DNA from: Deltaproteobacteria bacterium
Lineage (GTDB): Bacteria; Desulfobacterota; Desulfobacteria; Desulfobacterales; SURF-15
DNA: 41,532 bases
Direction: 5' to 3'
NCBI GenBank assembly: GCA_013349495.1
Contig: DUZK01000003.1
Location: forward strand, 1 to 41,532
Part shown: in pieces, positions 1 to 8,878 of the stretch
Layout: the number at the start of each line of letters is the position of its first letter
Position numbering within the stretch: the first letter of the stretch is position 1
Notes under the pieces: generated by a model
The model's database searches: none
The model's input: only the letters and a program-made list of their open reading frames with translations
Told to the model about the DNA's origin: nothing
Translations under genes and position numbers: made by a program

Positions 1-16
1 AAGCTGAGGTGAAAGG

Positions 17-1207
17 ATGAAACCGATAGAAATTTTTGAGAATATTTATGATGTTGGCGTCAATGATTGGAATATTAGAGATTTTCACGGTTATTCCACC
101 TGGTTGGGCTCGAGCTACAATGCATTTTTGATTCTCGATGAAAAAATCACCCTCATCGATACGGTCAAGAGTGAATTTGCGGATGCCATGCTCCGAAATA
201 TTGCCGACATTGTTGATCCCGGAAAAATAGATATTGTCATCAGCAACCATACCGAAATGGATCATTCCGGCAGCCTGCCTAGGATCATGCATCGTGTGGG
301 AGAAGATAAGCCGGTTTACTGCTCCAAAATGGGCTTGAAGAATCTTGCCGCCCATTTCGGTTCCAACTTGAACTACCAGGCCGTTGAAAACGGGAGCAAC
401 CTGTCCATCGGCAAGAATACCCTCACCTTTCTTGAAACCCGGATGCTACATTGGCCGGACAGTATGTTTACCTATCTCAATGAGTCCAAGATATTGTTTT
501 CAAGTGACGCGTTTGGTCAACATTATGCCGGGTTTGAAAAATTCGATGATGCCATGAGCGATGACATCATGCCCCATGCAAAAAAATATTATGCCAATAT
601 CCTTCTGCTTTATTCCCCGCTTATCCTCAAACTGGTACAAAAAGTCACGGAACTGGGAATAGAAATCGACATGATCTGCCCGGACCACGGTATCATCTGG
701 AGAAAAGATCCGGGAAAAATTATCGATGCCTATGTCCGATGGAGCGAGCAGAAGCCGAAGAAAAAGGCTGTCGTCATTTACGACACCATGTGGCACAGCA
801 CGGAAAAGATGGCAGATGCCGTTGCCTCAGGAATCGCTTCGGAAGGGGTATCCGTACGGCCCATGCACTTGAGAAAATGGCACCGCAGCGATGTGATGAC
901 CGAAGTGCTGGATGCCCGCGGAATTATTATCGGCTCTCCCACGCTCAACAACGGTCTGTTCCCGACGGTTGCCGATTTCCTGACCTATATGAAAGGACTG
1001 AAACCCCTGAACAGGATCGGTGCGGCATTCGGATCCTACGGTTGGAGCGGTGAAGCGGTGGAACTGATCAAACAACAGATGGCAGAAATGAAATTCGACG
1101 TCATGGAACCGAACCAGAGGATCCAGTATGTACCGGATCAAACCGGATTGGAATCGTGTTACGCGTTCGGCAAAGAGCTGGGAAAAACCATCAGCGAGGG
1201 TTTATAA
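17..1207 (+). CDS. fprA: A-type flavodiiron protein (FprA family)
   Basis: Flavodiiron protein that reduces O2 to water and/or NO to N2O in the cytoplasm of anaerobes. Residues 1 to about 245 form the metallo-beta-lactamase-like diiron domain. The expected ligands are visible: H78, E80, D82 and H83 in NHTEMDHSG, H145 in MLHWPD, D164 in SSDAFG and H224 in CPDHG. Residues from about 250 form a flavodoxin domain with an FMN phosphate-loop region (VVIYDTMWHSTEKMA). There is no C-terminal rubredoxin domain, so an external electron donor is needed. The 396 aa length is normal for a class A protein. The start ATG is preceded by a GAGGTGAAAGG ribosome binding site. A ferredoxin gene begins 14 bp after the stop and is the likely donor. 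Preference for O2 or NO cannot be read from sequence. Confidence 0.96.
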   Translation: MKPIEIFENIYDVGVNDWNIRDFHGYSTWLGSSYNAFLILDEKITLIDTVKSEFADAMLRNIADIVDPGKIDIVISNHTEMDHSGSLPRIMHRVGEDKPVYCSKMGLKNLAAHFGSNLNYQAVENGSNLSIGKNTLTFLETRMLHWPDSMFTYLNESKILFSSDAFGQHYAGFEKFDDAMSDDIMPHAKKYYANILLLYSPLILKLVQKVTELGIEIDMICPDHGIIWRKDPGKIIDAYVRWSEQKPKKKAVVIYDTMWHSTEKMADAVASGIASEGVSVRPMHLRKWHRSDVMTEVLDARGIIIGSPTLNNGLFPTVADFLTYMKGLKPLNRIGAAFGSYGWSGEAVELIKQQMAEMKFDVMEPNQRIQYVPDQTGLESCYAFGKELGKTISEGL

Positions 1208-1221
1208 GTCCGTCTATATCC

Positions 1222-1413
1222 ATGAAAATACCGGTTGTCGATCTCAGCGAATGCATTCTCTGCGGCATCTGTATTGAAGTATCCCCTGCGGTGTTCAAGA
1301 TGAATGATGCCGGATTTATTGAAGTCCTTCAATCGGATGACTACCCGGAGGATGAAGTGGACGAGGCCATAAAGAACTGTCCCACAAATTGTATCTACTG
1401 GGAAGAATCATAG
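1222..1413 (+). CDS. Single-cluster 4Fe-4S ferredoxin
   Basis: Small 63 aa electron carrier. The cluster motif C11-x2-C14-x2-C17 and a distal C53-P54 supply four ligands for one [4Fe-4S] cluster. The position that in Desulfovibrio-type ferredoxins carries the extra Cys before Pro is Ser21 here (EVSPAV), so the remnant second site or disulfide is lost, although C57 remains. The track start at 1156 lies inside fprA. The ATG at 1222 gives a normal ferredoxin N-terminus (MKIPVVDLSEC) and is preferred, although no strong Shine-Dalgarno is seen before it. Its position just after fprA suggests co-transcription and a role delivering electrons to the flavodiiron protein. The physiological pairing is inferred. 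Confidence 0.9.
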   Translation: MKIPVVDLSECILCGICIEVSPAVFKMNDAGFIEVLQSDDYPEDEVDEAIKNCPTNCIYWEES

Positions 1414-1424
1414 AAAATATGAAG

Positions 1425-1447
1425 TAGTGGAATACTGGAATGATGGA
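1425..1447. repeat. TGGAATA-type intergenic repeat, short copy
   Basis: The spacer after the ferredoxin contains AGTGGAATACTGGAATGATGG, built from imperfect TGGAAT(A/G)NTGGAA units. The same unit family makes the large inverted repeat at 7246-7399. It is non-coding. Confidence 0.6.
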
Positions 1448-1477
1448 TAATTCATCGGATGTGACCGTTGAGGCCTT

Positions 1478-2155
1478 ATGTCCAGCAGAGCCCTGAAAAT
1501 CCGGCTCCGAAACCTACTCTCTCAACCAAATCAAACCGAGGCTCACCACCGTGTCCTTGAAATGCCGCTACAGCAGGTGGTGAGTCCGCTCTTTTCTTTC
1601 TTATATGCCGGTGATGACATCATCAAATGGCATGCCGTTAGCCTATTGGGACTGGTAGTAGCCGAAATCGCAAATACAAACCTGGAAGCCGCCCGTGTTG
1701 TCATGCGGCGTCTCATGTGGAATCTGAACGACGAATCCGGTGGGATTGGCTGGGGCTCGCCGGAAGCCATGGGAGAAATCATGGCGCAGCACCGGCAACT
1801 GGCCCGGGAATACGGCAGCATTTTAGTTTCATACATTCGAGAGGACGGCAATTATATCGAACACGAAATCCTGCAAAGAGGGGTATTGTGGGGTCTGGGG
1901 CGGCTGGCCCGTAACCGCCTGGAATCAATTCCCGATATCGCTCCGTTACTGATTCCTTTTCTTACATCTCAAGACCCGTTCCTCCGGGGGCTGGCAATAT
2001 GGATCGCCGGAGCCCTCCCCTCCCCGCTCATGGCGCCTTACCTCAAAAAACTTTTAAATGATGATACCATTATAAAAATCTATCTTGACGGGCAACTCAC
2101 AGAGCATTCAATCAGTGGCCTGGCAAGAGACGCACTATCCATCTTGCCGGATTGA
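1478..2155 (+). CDS. HEAT-repeat protein, DVU0298-like
   Basis: A 225 aa soluble, helix-rich protein with repeated two-helix units typical of HEAT/armadillo folds, for example around residues 40-65 (WHAVSLLGLVVAEIA) and 130-190. A central segment, DESGGIGWGSPEAMGEI, matches my recollection of the DVU0298 family found in sulfate reducers. No catalytic motif, signal peptide or membrane segment is visible. HEAT proteins usually act as protein-binding scaffolds. Whether this one works with the neighbouring flavodiiron system is unknown. It is transcribed in the same direction as fprA and the ferredoxin but is separated from them by 64 bp containing a repeat. The family name rests on recognition, not on a search. 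Confidence 0.7.
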   Translation: MSSRALKIRLRNLLSQPNQTEAHHRVLEMPLQQVVSPLFSFLYAGDDIIKWHAVSLLGLVVAEIANTNLEAARVVMRRLMWNLNDESGGIGWGSPEAMGEIMAQHRQLAREYGSILVSYIREDGNYIEHEILQRGVLWGLGRLARNRLESIPDIAPLLIPFLTSQDPFLRGLAIWIAGALPSPLMAPYLKKLLNDDTIIKIYLDGQLTEHSISGLARDALSILPD

Positions 2156-2220
2156 CACTCATATTTTTTACTGCCATAGTTTACTGGTGCAAAATGTCTG
2201 TCATCGCTAAGCGCTAAACA

Positions 2221-2233
2221 TACTAAATTAGTA
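2221..2233. promoter_or_regulatory. Palindrome upstream of the RND operon
   Basis: TACTAAATTAGTA is a perfect 6-1-6 inverted repeat 12 bp before the permease ATG. It could be a repressor operator or overlap the core promoter. No local repressor gene of an obvious family is adjacent, and no clear Shine-Dalgarno lies between it and the ATG. Confidence 0.35.
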
Positions 2234-2245
2234 TAGCAAATCGCC

Positions 2246-5200
2246 ATGACCGAACCCACTTTACCGAAATCGGATTGGCTGTCGAAACTGCTCACCACAG
2301 CCCTTAAAGGGCCGCTCCCTCTGCTATTGTTATTGGGTGCCCTCCTGGTCGGGGCTGTGTCGCTGGTAATCACACCACGGGAAGAAGAGCCGCAAATCAT
2401 CGTCCCCCTGGCGGATGTGCTGGTATCCGCACCCGGACTCGGTGCAAAACAGGTGGAACGCCAGATCGCCACGCCCTTGGAAAAGCTGCTCTATCAAATT
2501 GATGGCGTTGAGTATGTCTACTCCATGTCCAGAGCCGAGCAATGTGTTGTAACCGTCCGTTTTTTTGTGGGAGAAAATCGTGAAGACTCGTTAATTAAGA
2601 TCTACAACAAAATATTCTCCAATACCGACCGCATTCCAAAAGCCGTTGAATCCTGGGTCGTTAAACCCATTGAAATTGATGATGTTCCGATTATCGTCGC
2701 AGTGCTGTGGAGTGAAAACCCGACGTTAACCGGTGACCACGAATTAAGGAGGCTTGCAGAAGAAATAGAACACGATCTGCAGTCCATCAAAAACACCAAT
2801 CGGCTTGAGGTCACCGGTGGTCGTCCCAGAGAGATACGGGTTGAACTGGATCCGAAGGCATTGGCCGCGCGGCAAACGGCGCCTTTGGAGGTGGCGTGGG
2901 CCATCGATGTATCCAACAAATTGCTGCCGGCCGGTAATATTCAAATTTTAGACCAGGAATTTGTGGTTGAGGCCGGAGACTTCATCAAAAACGCAGAAGA
3001 TTTAAGAAAACTGGTCATCAATGTCGTGGACGGCGTGCCTGTTTACCTGAGAGATATTGCGAAGGTAATCGATGGGCCAGCCGAGCCGGACAGTTACACC
3101 TGGATCGGCTTCGGCCCGGCATCCGACCGATTGCAGAAATACCCGGATGACTATCCGGCAGTTGCGATATCTGTGGCTAAGCAGAAAGGAGCCAATGCCG
3201 TATGGGTAGCACGCGAAGTGGAGGACTATTTTGAAAAGCTCAAAAAAGAGATTTTTCCTCCCGAAGTCAATTTTCGGATTATTCGAAACTATGGGCAGAC
3301 CGCAGATGACAAAATCAACAACCTCGTTTCGAGCCTCTTCGTTGCGGTGCTCACGGTAGTCAGCTTTATCGGGCTCTTCTTGGGTTGGCGCGCTGCATTG
3401 GTGGTCGGATTGGCGGTTCCGATTTGCTACGGGATCACGCTGGGTCTTGACCTTTTTGCCGGTTACACCATCAACCGCGTAACGTTGTTTGCCCTCATCC
3501 TTGCTCTCGGCTTGCTGGTGGATGACCCCATAACAGGGGTCGACAACATCGAGCGCTTTATGCGGACCGGCCAACATACGCGTCGCCAGGGCGTGATCCT
3601 GGCCATGTCCGAAATCCGGGGCGCATTGATCATGTCCACCATCGCCATCATTTTCGCCTTTGCTCCCCTTTATTACATCACCGGGATGATGGGTCCGTAT
3701 ATGGCCCCCATGGCGTTTAATGTACCGGTGAGTGTGGTGGTCAGCACGGTGGTCGCATTCCTAATTACCCCCTGGCTGTCATATAAACTGATCAAACCGG
3801 CCAGGCAAAAATCCGAATATGACATCACCAAAACCCGACTGTACCGATTCTACGAATCTTTGCTGAAACCGTTGATTCGCACCCACGGGCGTTCATGGGT
3901 GTTTCTTGCGGTCATCGCATTACTCTTATTGATCTCAATGGTACTCCCCGTACTGCGGCTTGTCCCCCTTAAACTGCTCCCATACGATAACAAGGATGAG
4001 TTTCAAATCATCGTGAACATGCCGGAAGGCACCACCCTTGAACGCACCCAGGGGACGGTAGCGGCGTTCGGTCAATATTTACGTAACGTTCCGGAAGTAA
4101 ATGAATACACCGCATTTGTGGGTGTGCCGTCGCCAATGGATTTCAATGGGATGGTACGGCATTACTATCAGCGCCAGGGGGCTCACTATGCAGATATCCG
4201 GGTAACACTGGCCCAACGACAACGCAGGGCGCAACAATCCCATTCGATTTTGTTGCGCATCCGGAAGGATCTGGAACGGATCGCACATTCAAATGACGCA
4301 CGCATCATGCTGGTTGAAGTACCGCCCGGGCCGCCGGTGATTTCGACCATAACCGTTGAGCTGTACGGCAAAAAGGCGACGCCGTATGCGGCTCTTCAAA
4401 ATGCCGCAGAAATATTGGAAAACCGCCTGAAGCAGGAGCCCTTTGTAGTGGATGTGGACACATCTGTGGGTGACGATCAACAAAAAATGATATTCGTGCC
4501 GGATAAAGAGAAAGCCGCATTATCCGGGATCGGAACCGAAGACATCGCTCAAACCATCCGCCTCGCCAACAACGGCATGGTAACGGGATTCATGCAGATC
4601 CCGAGAGAAGTGAACCCCTTGCCCGTGGTGTTGCGACTCCCCATAGATATCAGAAGCTCACCCGGCGCACTTTCGGATTTGCACGTTAAAGGAAGGCCGG
4701 GAATTACCAAGATTCGGGAAAAAGCCGGTATACGCGATGCTCCACAACCCATCGTCTCCATGGCTGAAATCGGCGGTTTTCAAAACCGATTGCAGGACAA
4801 GGTCATTCACCACAAAAACCTTAAGCCCGTTGTATATGTTTTTGCAGATGTGGCGGGTCGGACACCGGCTGAGATCGTGTTAGACGTGGCCGGTGATCTA
4901 AATGCAAAACCGGACGAAATTCAACCGGTTCCGGTTGAAAGTCGAACGCATTTTAAACCGGGCGGCGGGATTTCATGGTCTTTGCCCGATGGTGTTCGAG
5001 CCGTATGGAACGGCGAGGGGGAGTGGAAGATCACGTTAAGCGTGTTTCGCGATCTCGGCATCGCATTCGGAGTCGCACTGTTGGGGATCTTCATTGTTCT
5101 TCGTATACAGACCGGGTTGTCCGCCATTACGGGAATCATTATGTTGGCTATTCCACTCTCTGTTCTCGGTATTATGCCGGGATTCTGGTTGTTGAATCAG

Positions 5201-5599
5201 ATGGGTGAACGCGTGGTAAACGGATATCCGAATCCGATTTTATTCACTGCAACAGCCATGATCGGTATGATTGCATTGGCGGGAATAGTGGTTCGCAATT
5301 CGCTGATCCTAGTAGAATTCATCCACATGGCGCTACGCCAGGGTATCGGCTTGCAAGAAGCGCTGATTCGAGCGGGTGCGGTGCGCATGCGGCCGATCTT
5401 CCTAACCGCAGGAACGACATTGCTCGGCAACCTGGTAATCACCCTGGATCCGATTTTCAGCGGGCTGGCTTGGGCAATCATATTCGGTATCGCAGCATCC
5501 ACGCTGTTTACCCTAATGGTCATTCCCATACTCTATCACCTGGTATACGGAAATAAACCCGGCCATGGACTGCCGCCGAAAGAGGAAATGGAATCGTGA
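2246..5599 (+). CDS. RND efflux transporter permease subunit
   Basis: Large inner-membrane proton/substrate antiporter of the AcrB/RND superfamily, 1117 aa, a little longer than the usual 1000-1050. An N-terminal transmembrane helix (LLLLLGALLVGAVSLVI) is followed by the periplasmic porter loop with the family signature PGLGAKQVERQIATPLE. The TM4 proton-relay aspartates are D426-D427 in LGLLVDDPITGVDNIE. A second membrane/porter half repeats the plan, with late TM segments around residues 940-1100. The adaptor gene overlaps by 4 nt (GTGA), so permease and adaptor are one operon in the less common permease-first order. No TolC-like outer-membrane gene is nearby, so the channel must be encoded elsewhere. 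Substrate is unknown. Nothing marks it as a metal-specific CusA type. Confidence 0.95.
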   Translation: MTEPTLPKSDWLSKLLTTALKGPLPLLLLLGALLVGAVSLVITPREEEPQIIVPLADVLVSAPGLGAKQVERQIATPLEKLLYQIDGVEYVYSMSRAEQCVVTVRFFVGENREDSLIKIYNKIFSNTDRIPKAVESWVVKPIEIDDVPIIVAVLWSENPTLTGDHELRRLAEEIEHDLQSIKNTNRLEVTGGRPREIRVELDPKALAARQTAPLEVAWAIDVSNKLLPAGNIQILDQEFVVEAGDFIKNAEDLRKLVINVVDGVPVYLRDIAKVIDGPAEPDSYTWIGFGPASDRLQKYPDDYPAVAISVAKQKGANAVWVAREVEDYFEKLKKEIFPPEVNFRIIRNYGQTADDKINNLVSSLFVAVLTVVSFIGLFLGWRAALVVGLAVPICYGITLGLDLFAGYTINRVTLFALILALGLLVDDPITGVDNIERFMRTGQHTRRQGVILAMSEIRGALIMSTIAIIFAFAPLYYITGMMGPYMAPMAFNVPVSVVVSTVVAFLITPWLSYKLIKPARQKSEYDITKTRLYRFYESLLKPLIRTHGRSWVFLAVIALLLLISMVLPVLRLVPLKLLPYDNKDEFQIIVNMPEGTTLERTQGTVAAFGQYLRNVPEVNEYTAFVGVPSPMDFNGMVRHYYQRQGAHYADIRVTLAQRQRRAQQSHSILLRIRKDLERIAHSNDARIMLVEVPPGPPVISTITVELYGKKATPYAALQNAAEILENRLKQEPFVVDVDTSVGDDQQKMIFVPDKEKAALSGIGTEDIAQTIRLANNGMVTGFMQIPREVNPLPVVLRLPIDIRSSPGALSDLHVKGRPGITKIREKAGIRDAPQPIVSMAEIGGFQNRLQDKVIHHKNLKPVVYVFADVAGRTPAEIVLDVAGDLNAKPDEIQPVPVESRTHFKPGGGISWSLPDGVRAVWNGEGEWKITLSVFRDLGIAFGVALLGIFIVLRIQTGLSAITGIIMLAIPLSVLGIMPGFWLLNQMGERVVNGYPNPILFTATAMIGMIALAGIVVRNSLILVEFIHMALRQGIGLQEALIRAGAVRMRPIFLTAGTTLLGNLVITLDPIFSGLAWAIIFGIAASTLFTLMVIPILYHLVYGNKPGHGLPPKEEMES

Positions 5600-6660
5600 A
5601 AACATTAATAAAATTAACGGGATCCGTTGTTGTACTGGCAATGCTGGGTGTGGTGATGGCGTACCTGGCAGGTTTTTTTGAAACCAAGATTCCGGTTGAC
5701 TTTCGCGGTGTTGTTCCTTCCACAGTCGATGGTCAAATCATCAAGGTGGAAGTCACAACCGAACCGCTCATAGAAAAAGCCGCCGGAACCGTTCGGGCCA
5801 AAGTGGAGACGGTGATTTCACCTTTGGTAACCGCCAGGATATCGTCCATATCGGTCCGATCCGGAGACCAGGTAAAAAAGGGAGCGGTTCTGGTTCAACT
5901 CGATTCCCGCGAGCTGAAAGCCCGTGTGGATCAAGCGCATCAGGAAATGATTGCCGCCAAAGCCAGATATGACCAGGCAGAAAAGGAATATAAGCGGTTT
6001 CAGAATATTTATAAAGCAGGCGGCGGCGCGGTTTCAAAATCAAAACTGGATCAGGTCGAATCGGTGTATACAGCTGCCCGCGCAGAACTCACACGAGCGC
6101 GTCGCCAGGAAGATGAAGCGGAAACCGCACTCAGCCACAGCACGCTGAAAGCTCCTATATCAGGACGGGTGGTGGAGCGCTATGCCGAACCCGGGGATAC
6201 GGCCGGACAGGGTGTGCCGCTGCTCCGGTTGTATGACCCCGACAGTCTGCGTCTTGAAGCGAGTGTCAGAGAATCGGTGGCATCCAAACTCTCAAAGGCA
6301 CAACGCCTGACCACCGAAATCGATGCCATTGACAAACGGTTCACATCCGTCTTGGATGAAATCGTACCGTCAGCGGACCCCGGCTCCCGCTCGTTTCTTG
6401 TAAAGGTCGACCTGAAAGATAAATCAGGGTTATTTCCGGGGATGTTCGGCAGGCTGTTGATTCCAATAGGCCAAACAAAAAAAATCTATGTCCCGATTGA
6501 AGCCGTCACCCGTGTGGGCCAGCTGGATTTTGTAATCGTGAAATCGGAAAAAGGCCCCACCCGCCGTTATGTTCGCTTGGGTACTGCAGAGGACGATCGC
6601 GTCCAGGTCGTCAGCGGCTTGTCCCAAGGTGAAGAGATTTTAGTCCGCCGCCATAAGTAA
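5596..6660 (+). CDS. RND efflux periplasmic adaptor (membrane fusion protein)
   Basis: 354 aa HlyD/AcrA-like adaptor. An N-terminal signal anchor (residues about 8-27) is followed by two biotinyl-lipoyl-like half motifs, around residues 75-102 (ISPLVTARISSISVRSGDQV) and 176-205 (LKAPISGRVVERYAEPGD). Between them lies an alpha-helical hairpin rich in Ala, Lys, Glu and Arg (about 105-170), which normally contacts the outer-membrane channel. A beta-barrel domain and membrane-proximal domain complete the C-terminus. The protein starts with GTG at 5596, overlapping the permease stop, which implies translational coupling. It bridges the permease to an outer-membrane channel not encoded in this window. 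Confidence 0.93.
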   Translation: MKTLIKLTGSVVVLAMLGVVMAYLAGFFETKIPVDFRGVVPSTVDGQIIKVEVTTEPLIEKAAGTVRAKVETVISPLVTARISSISVRSGDQVKKGAVLVQLDSRELKARVDQAHQEMIAAKARYDQAEKEYKRFQNIYKAGGGAVSKSKLDQVESVYTAARAELTRARRQEDEAETALSHSTLKAPISGRVVERYAEPGDTAGQGVPLLRLYDPDSLRLEASVRESVASKLSKAQRLTTEIDAIDKRFTSVLDEIVPSADPGSRSFLVKVDLKDKSGLFPGMFGRLLIPIGQTKKIYVPIEAVTRVGQLDFVIVKSEKGPTRRYVRLGTAEDDRVQVVSGLSQGEEILVRRHK

Positions 6661-6756
6661 TGGAAGATATAGTTGAAATTCCTTTCTGATCCAAACAGCT
6701 TTAAGTAATCGAGAGATCGTTGAGTTTATACCCCGAAACCCGATAAAGATCGAAGC

Positions 6757-7158
6757 TTACTTGGCCGCTACCACCGGACACTTGGCTTCAAGAATAACAT
6801 ACTGCGCGGTGGATCCGAAAAGCAATTTTCCCACTTTGGATCTTTTTTTAACACCGATAACGATTTCGTCAATCGCGTTTTCATTTGCAAATTGAACCAA
6901 ACTTTCCCCGGGTTGAAGATCATTAACCAAAACGCGAACTTCACAGGGGATATCCGCTTTCTCAAAATGGTTCTTGATTTCATTGAGTTGACGATCTGAC
7001 TCCTCCATTCGATCCATGTCGTCAAGTTTTACGTCATGGGATTGAGTCACTGCTGTAACCACGAAAATTTGGGCATTAAATGCTTTGGCATGATCTTCAG
7101 CAAGCTTCAATACCCCCCTGGCAATATCTGTTCCATCGAACCCCACCATTATTTTCAT
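6757..7158 (-). CDS. Universal stress protein (UspA family)
   Basis: 133 aa single-domain Usp fold. The N-terminal strand and aspartate (MKIMVGFDGT) and the C-terminal nucleotide loop (GVKKRSKVGKLLFGS) are present. The loop keeps the second G-S but has Lys in place of the central Gly of the ATP-type G-x2-G signature, a variation I recall from other Usp proteins. The track start at 7170 lacks a ribosome binding site. The ATG at 7158 sits behind GGGGGTTGCT and begins at the usual family N-terminus, so it is preferred. The gene is convergent with the RND operon. Usp proteins act in the cytoplasm in stress or starvation survival; the exact ligand here is unknown. Confidence 0.9.
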   Translation of the reverse strand: MKIMVGFDGTDIARGVLKLAEDHAKAFNAQIFVVTAVTQSHDVKLDDMDRMEESDRQLNEIKNHFEKADIPCEVRVLVNDLQPGESLVQFANENAIDEIVIGVKKRSKVGKLLFGSTAQYVILEAKCPVVAAK

Positions 7159-7245
7159 AGCAACCCCCATAATTAAACGTCTCGAGAATTCTACAACTTG
7201 TTGAAAACAAATTAGTTTTTTGAGGCCTCGAGTTTTGCCTCATCT

Positions 7246-7399
7246 ATGGAATAATGGAATGGTGGAATATTGGAACGTTGAATTATTGCGAAGTTTATCA
7301 TTTTTAATTCTTCCATCAACTGAAATGAATACCAACAAGCCATTATCCCATCTTCGCAGAACCCATTATTCCATTGTTCCAGTATTCCATTATTCCAAT
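7246..7399. repeat. Large imperfect inverted repeat of TGGAATA units
   Basis: The left arm (7246-7276, ATGGAATAATGGAATGGTGG...) and right arm (7364-7399, CATTATTCCATTGTTCCAGT...) are imperfect reverse complements built from the same unit, with about 87 bp between them. The ORF-track proteins spanning this region on both strands (rich in WNNG-like words) are translations of the repeat and are not considered genes. Confidence 0.75.
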
Positions 7400-7429
7400 T
7401 GTGAGCGAAGCGAATTAAATTCAATCATT

Positions 7430-7704
7430 AGTGAATTCGATTGAATGTGTCAAGAAAAGGAAGCGGTATATGTCAGAAAATCGATGGCAAAGAATAAAGC
7501 GCCAGGTTCAAGGTTCACGAATCGTGTGTCGCGAGACGACTTGCAGTTATTCATCCTGTCAAATAATCTTCGAATTCAACTATGCAGGTATGAAGCGCAG
7601 CGAAGACCGCCTCGGTGATTCTCATGCGATCAACCTTGACAAAAGCTATTATTAGATTATATTGAATTTTATGATTTTTCAGATAATTCTGAATATTCTG
7701 ATTT
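7430..7704. other. Spacer without a convincing gene
   Basis: AT-rich sequence between the inverted repeat and the AbrB-family gene. A 74-codon ORF (7431-7655) lies here, with a passable ribosome binding site before an internal ATG at 7470, but its composition does not look like a folded protein. The promoter of the AbrB-arsM operon is expected in the last 100 bp; no certain -35/-10 pair could be assigned. Confidence 0.4.
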
Positions 7705-7715
7705 AGGAGGACATT

Positions 7716-7997
7716 GTGACAAACTCAAAAACCAAAGACGATCGGAATTCCAAATCCCCTCTGTGCGACCCGGGAAGCTGTAAAGTAGAAGCTTTGGTGG
7801 CAATGGATGCTCGGGGGCAGGTCGTTCTGCCCAAGAATGTTCGTGAAAAGGCCGGATTCAATGGGGGTGATAAGCTGGCGGTCGTGTCCTGGGAGCGGAA
7901 TGGAAAAGTCTGCTGTATCACCCTTCAAAAAGCCGATGATCTTGAAACCATGGTAAAGAATTCCCTCGGTCCCATACTAAAACAAATTTTAAGTTAG
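7716..7997 (+). CDS. AbrB/MazE-type DNA-binding protein, HgcC-like
   Basis: 93 aa protein whose residues 24-65 form an AbrB/SpoVT swapped-hairpin DNA-binding domain (AMDARGQVVLPKNVREKAGF, then GDKLAVV). It has a short Cys-containing N-terminal lead (LCDPGSCKVEAL) and a helical C-terminal tail (ADDLETMVKNSLGPILKQIL). The layout resembles the family annotated as HgcAB-associated protein HgcC, which I recall occurring beside either hgcAB or arsM. The GTG start at 7716 is set by a perfect AGGAGG five bases upstream. arsM follows 12 bp after the stop, so the two are one operon, and a role as local, possibly metal- or arsenic-sensing, autoregulator is reasonable but inferred. No hgcA or hgcB is in the window. 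Confidence 0.82.
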   Translation: MTNSKTKDDRNSKSPLCDPGSCKVEALVAMDARGQVVLPKNVREKAGFNGGDKLAVVSWERNGKVCCITLQKADDLETMVKNSLGPILKQILS

Positions 7998-8009
7998 AGG
8001 CGTATTGAA

Positions 8010-8831
8010 ATGGAAGATATTCGAGATGTGGTGAGAGATAAGTATGGCGAAATAGCGAAAACAAGGACCTCCTGTTGCGATCCCGGCAATTCTTGCTGCG
8101 GCAGTTCAAACCGGGCCGATCATGCCGGTAAAGGAATCGGGTATTCAGACCAGGAACTCGGATCCATTCCCACGGATGCGAATTTAGGACTGGGATGCGG
8201 CAATCCCACCGCCCTTGCAGCATTACGAGATGGGGAAGTGGTGGTTGATCTGGGTTCAGGCGGCGGAATCGATTGTTTTCTGGCCGCCAAACAGGTCGGC
8301 AAAAGCGGCAAAGTGATCGGAGTAGATATGACAGCAGATATGATCAGCCTGGCACGGAAAAACGCTGAAAAGGTCGATGCCGAAAATATTGAGTTTCGGC
8401 TGGGAGAGATCGAAAACCTTCCGGTAGCCGACAATACCGCAGATGTTGTCATTTCAAACTGCGTGATCAACCTCTCGCCTGATAAACAGCGGGTTTTCAG
8501 TGAAGCCTACCGGATTCTAAAATCAGGAGGTCGGATGATGGTTTCCGATATCGTTCTGCACAAAAAGATCCCGGATGAGCTTGAAAAAAGCGTTAACGCC
8601 TATGTGGGTTGTGTTGCGGGGGCCATGCTGAAAACCGATTATTTAAAAGCGATCGCCGATGCAGGGTTTGAAGAGATTAACATAATGGGAGAAGACTGTT
8701 TCGGGTCTTTTGGCGAAACTCTCGATCCCTATGTTCAATCTCTGGCAAAGGAATCGAATCTCAGCATCGAAGAGCTGAGGGAATTCGGAAAATCAGTGGT
8801 GTCCATCAAAATCGAAGGGATTAAGAAATAA
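8010..8831 (+). CDS. arsM: Arsenite S-adenosylmethionine methyltransferase
   Basis: 273 aa cytosolic class I methyltransferase that transfers methyl groups from SAM to As(III), giving methylated arsenicals. The SAM-binding motif I is VVDLGSGGGIDCF (residues 78-90). The three conserved arsenic-binding cysteines are C63 in LGLGCGNP, C151 in ISNCVINL and C201 in YVGCVAGA; the 50-residue spacing of the last two matches characterised ArsM proteins. An N-terminal Cys cluster (TSCCDPGNSCCGSS) may add arsenic-binding sites. It is the second gene of a two-gene operon with an AbrB-type regulator. No ArsR repressor or Acr3/ArsB pump is adjacent, so methylation rather than efflux is the detoxification visible here. 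Confidence 0.95.
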   Translation: MEDIRDVVRDKYGEIAKTRTSCCDPGNSCCGSSNRADHAGKGIGYSDQELGSIPTDANLGLGCGNPTALAALRDGEVVVDLGSGGGIDCFLAAKQVGKSGKVIGVDMTADMISLARKNAEKVDAENIEFRLGEIENLPVADNTADVVISNCVINLSPDKQRVFSEAYRILKSGGRMMVSDIVLHKKIPDELEKSVNAYVGCVAGAMLKTDYLKAIADAGFEEINIMGEDCFGSFGETLDPYVQSLAKESNLSIEELREFGKSVVSIKIEGIKK

Positions 8832-8878
8832 CATATACAGACCATTTTGTCCGGAAGCGGCGGAAGGTTTACTGGTCC

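Noticed and set aside
7212-7444. ORFs on both strands over the TGGAATA repeat
   Set aside because: Translations of a low-complexity inverted repeat with WNNG-like words, not genes.
7431-7655. 74-codon ORF between repeat and AbrB gene
   Set aside because: Composition unlike a folded protein, begins in repeat-derived sequence, and no family resemblance.
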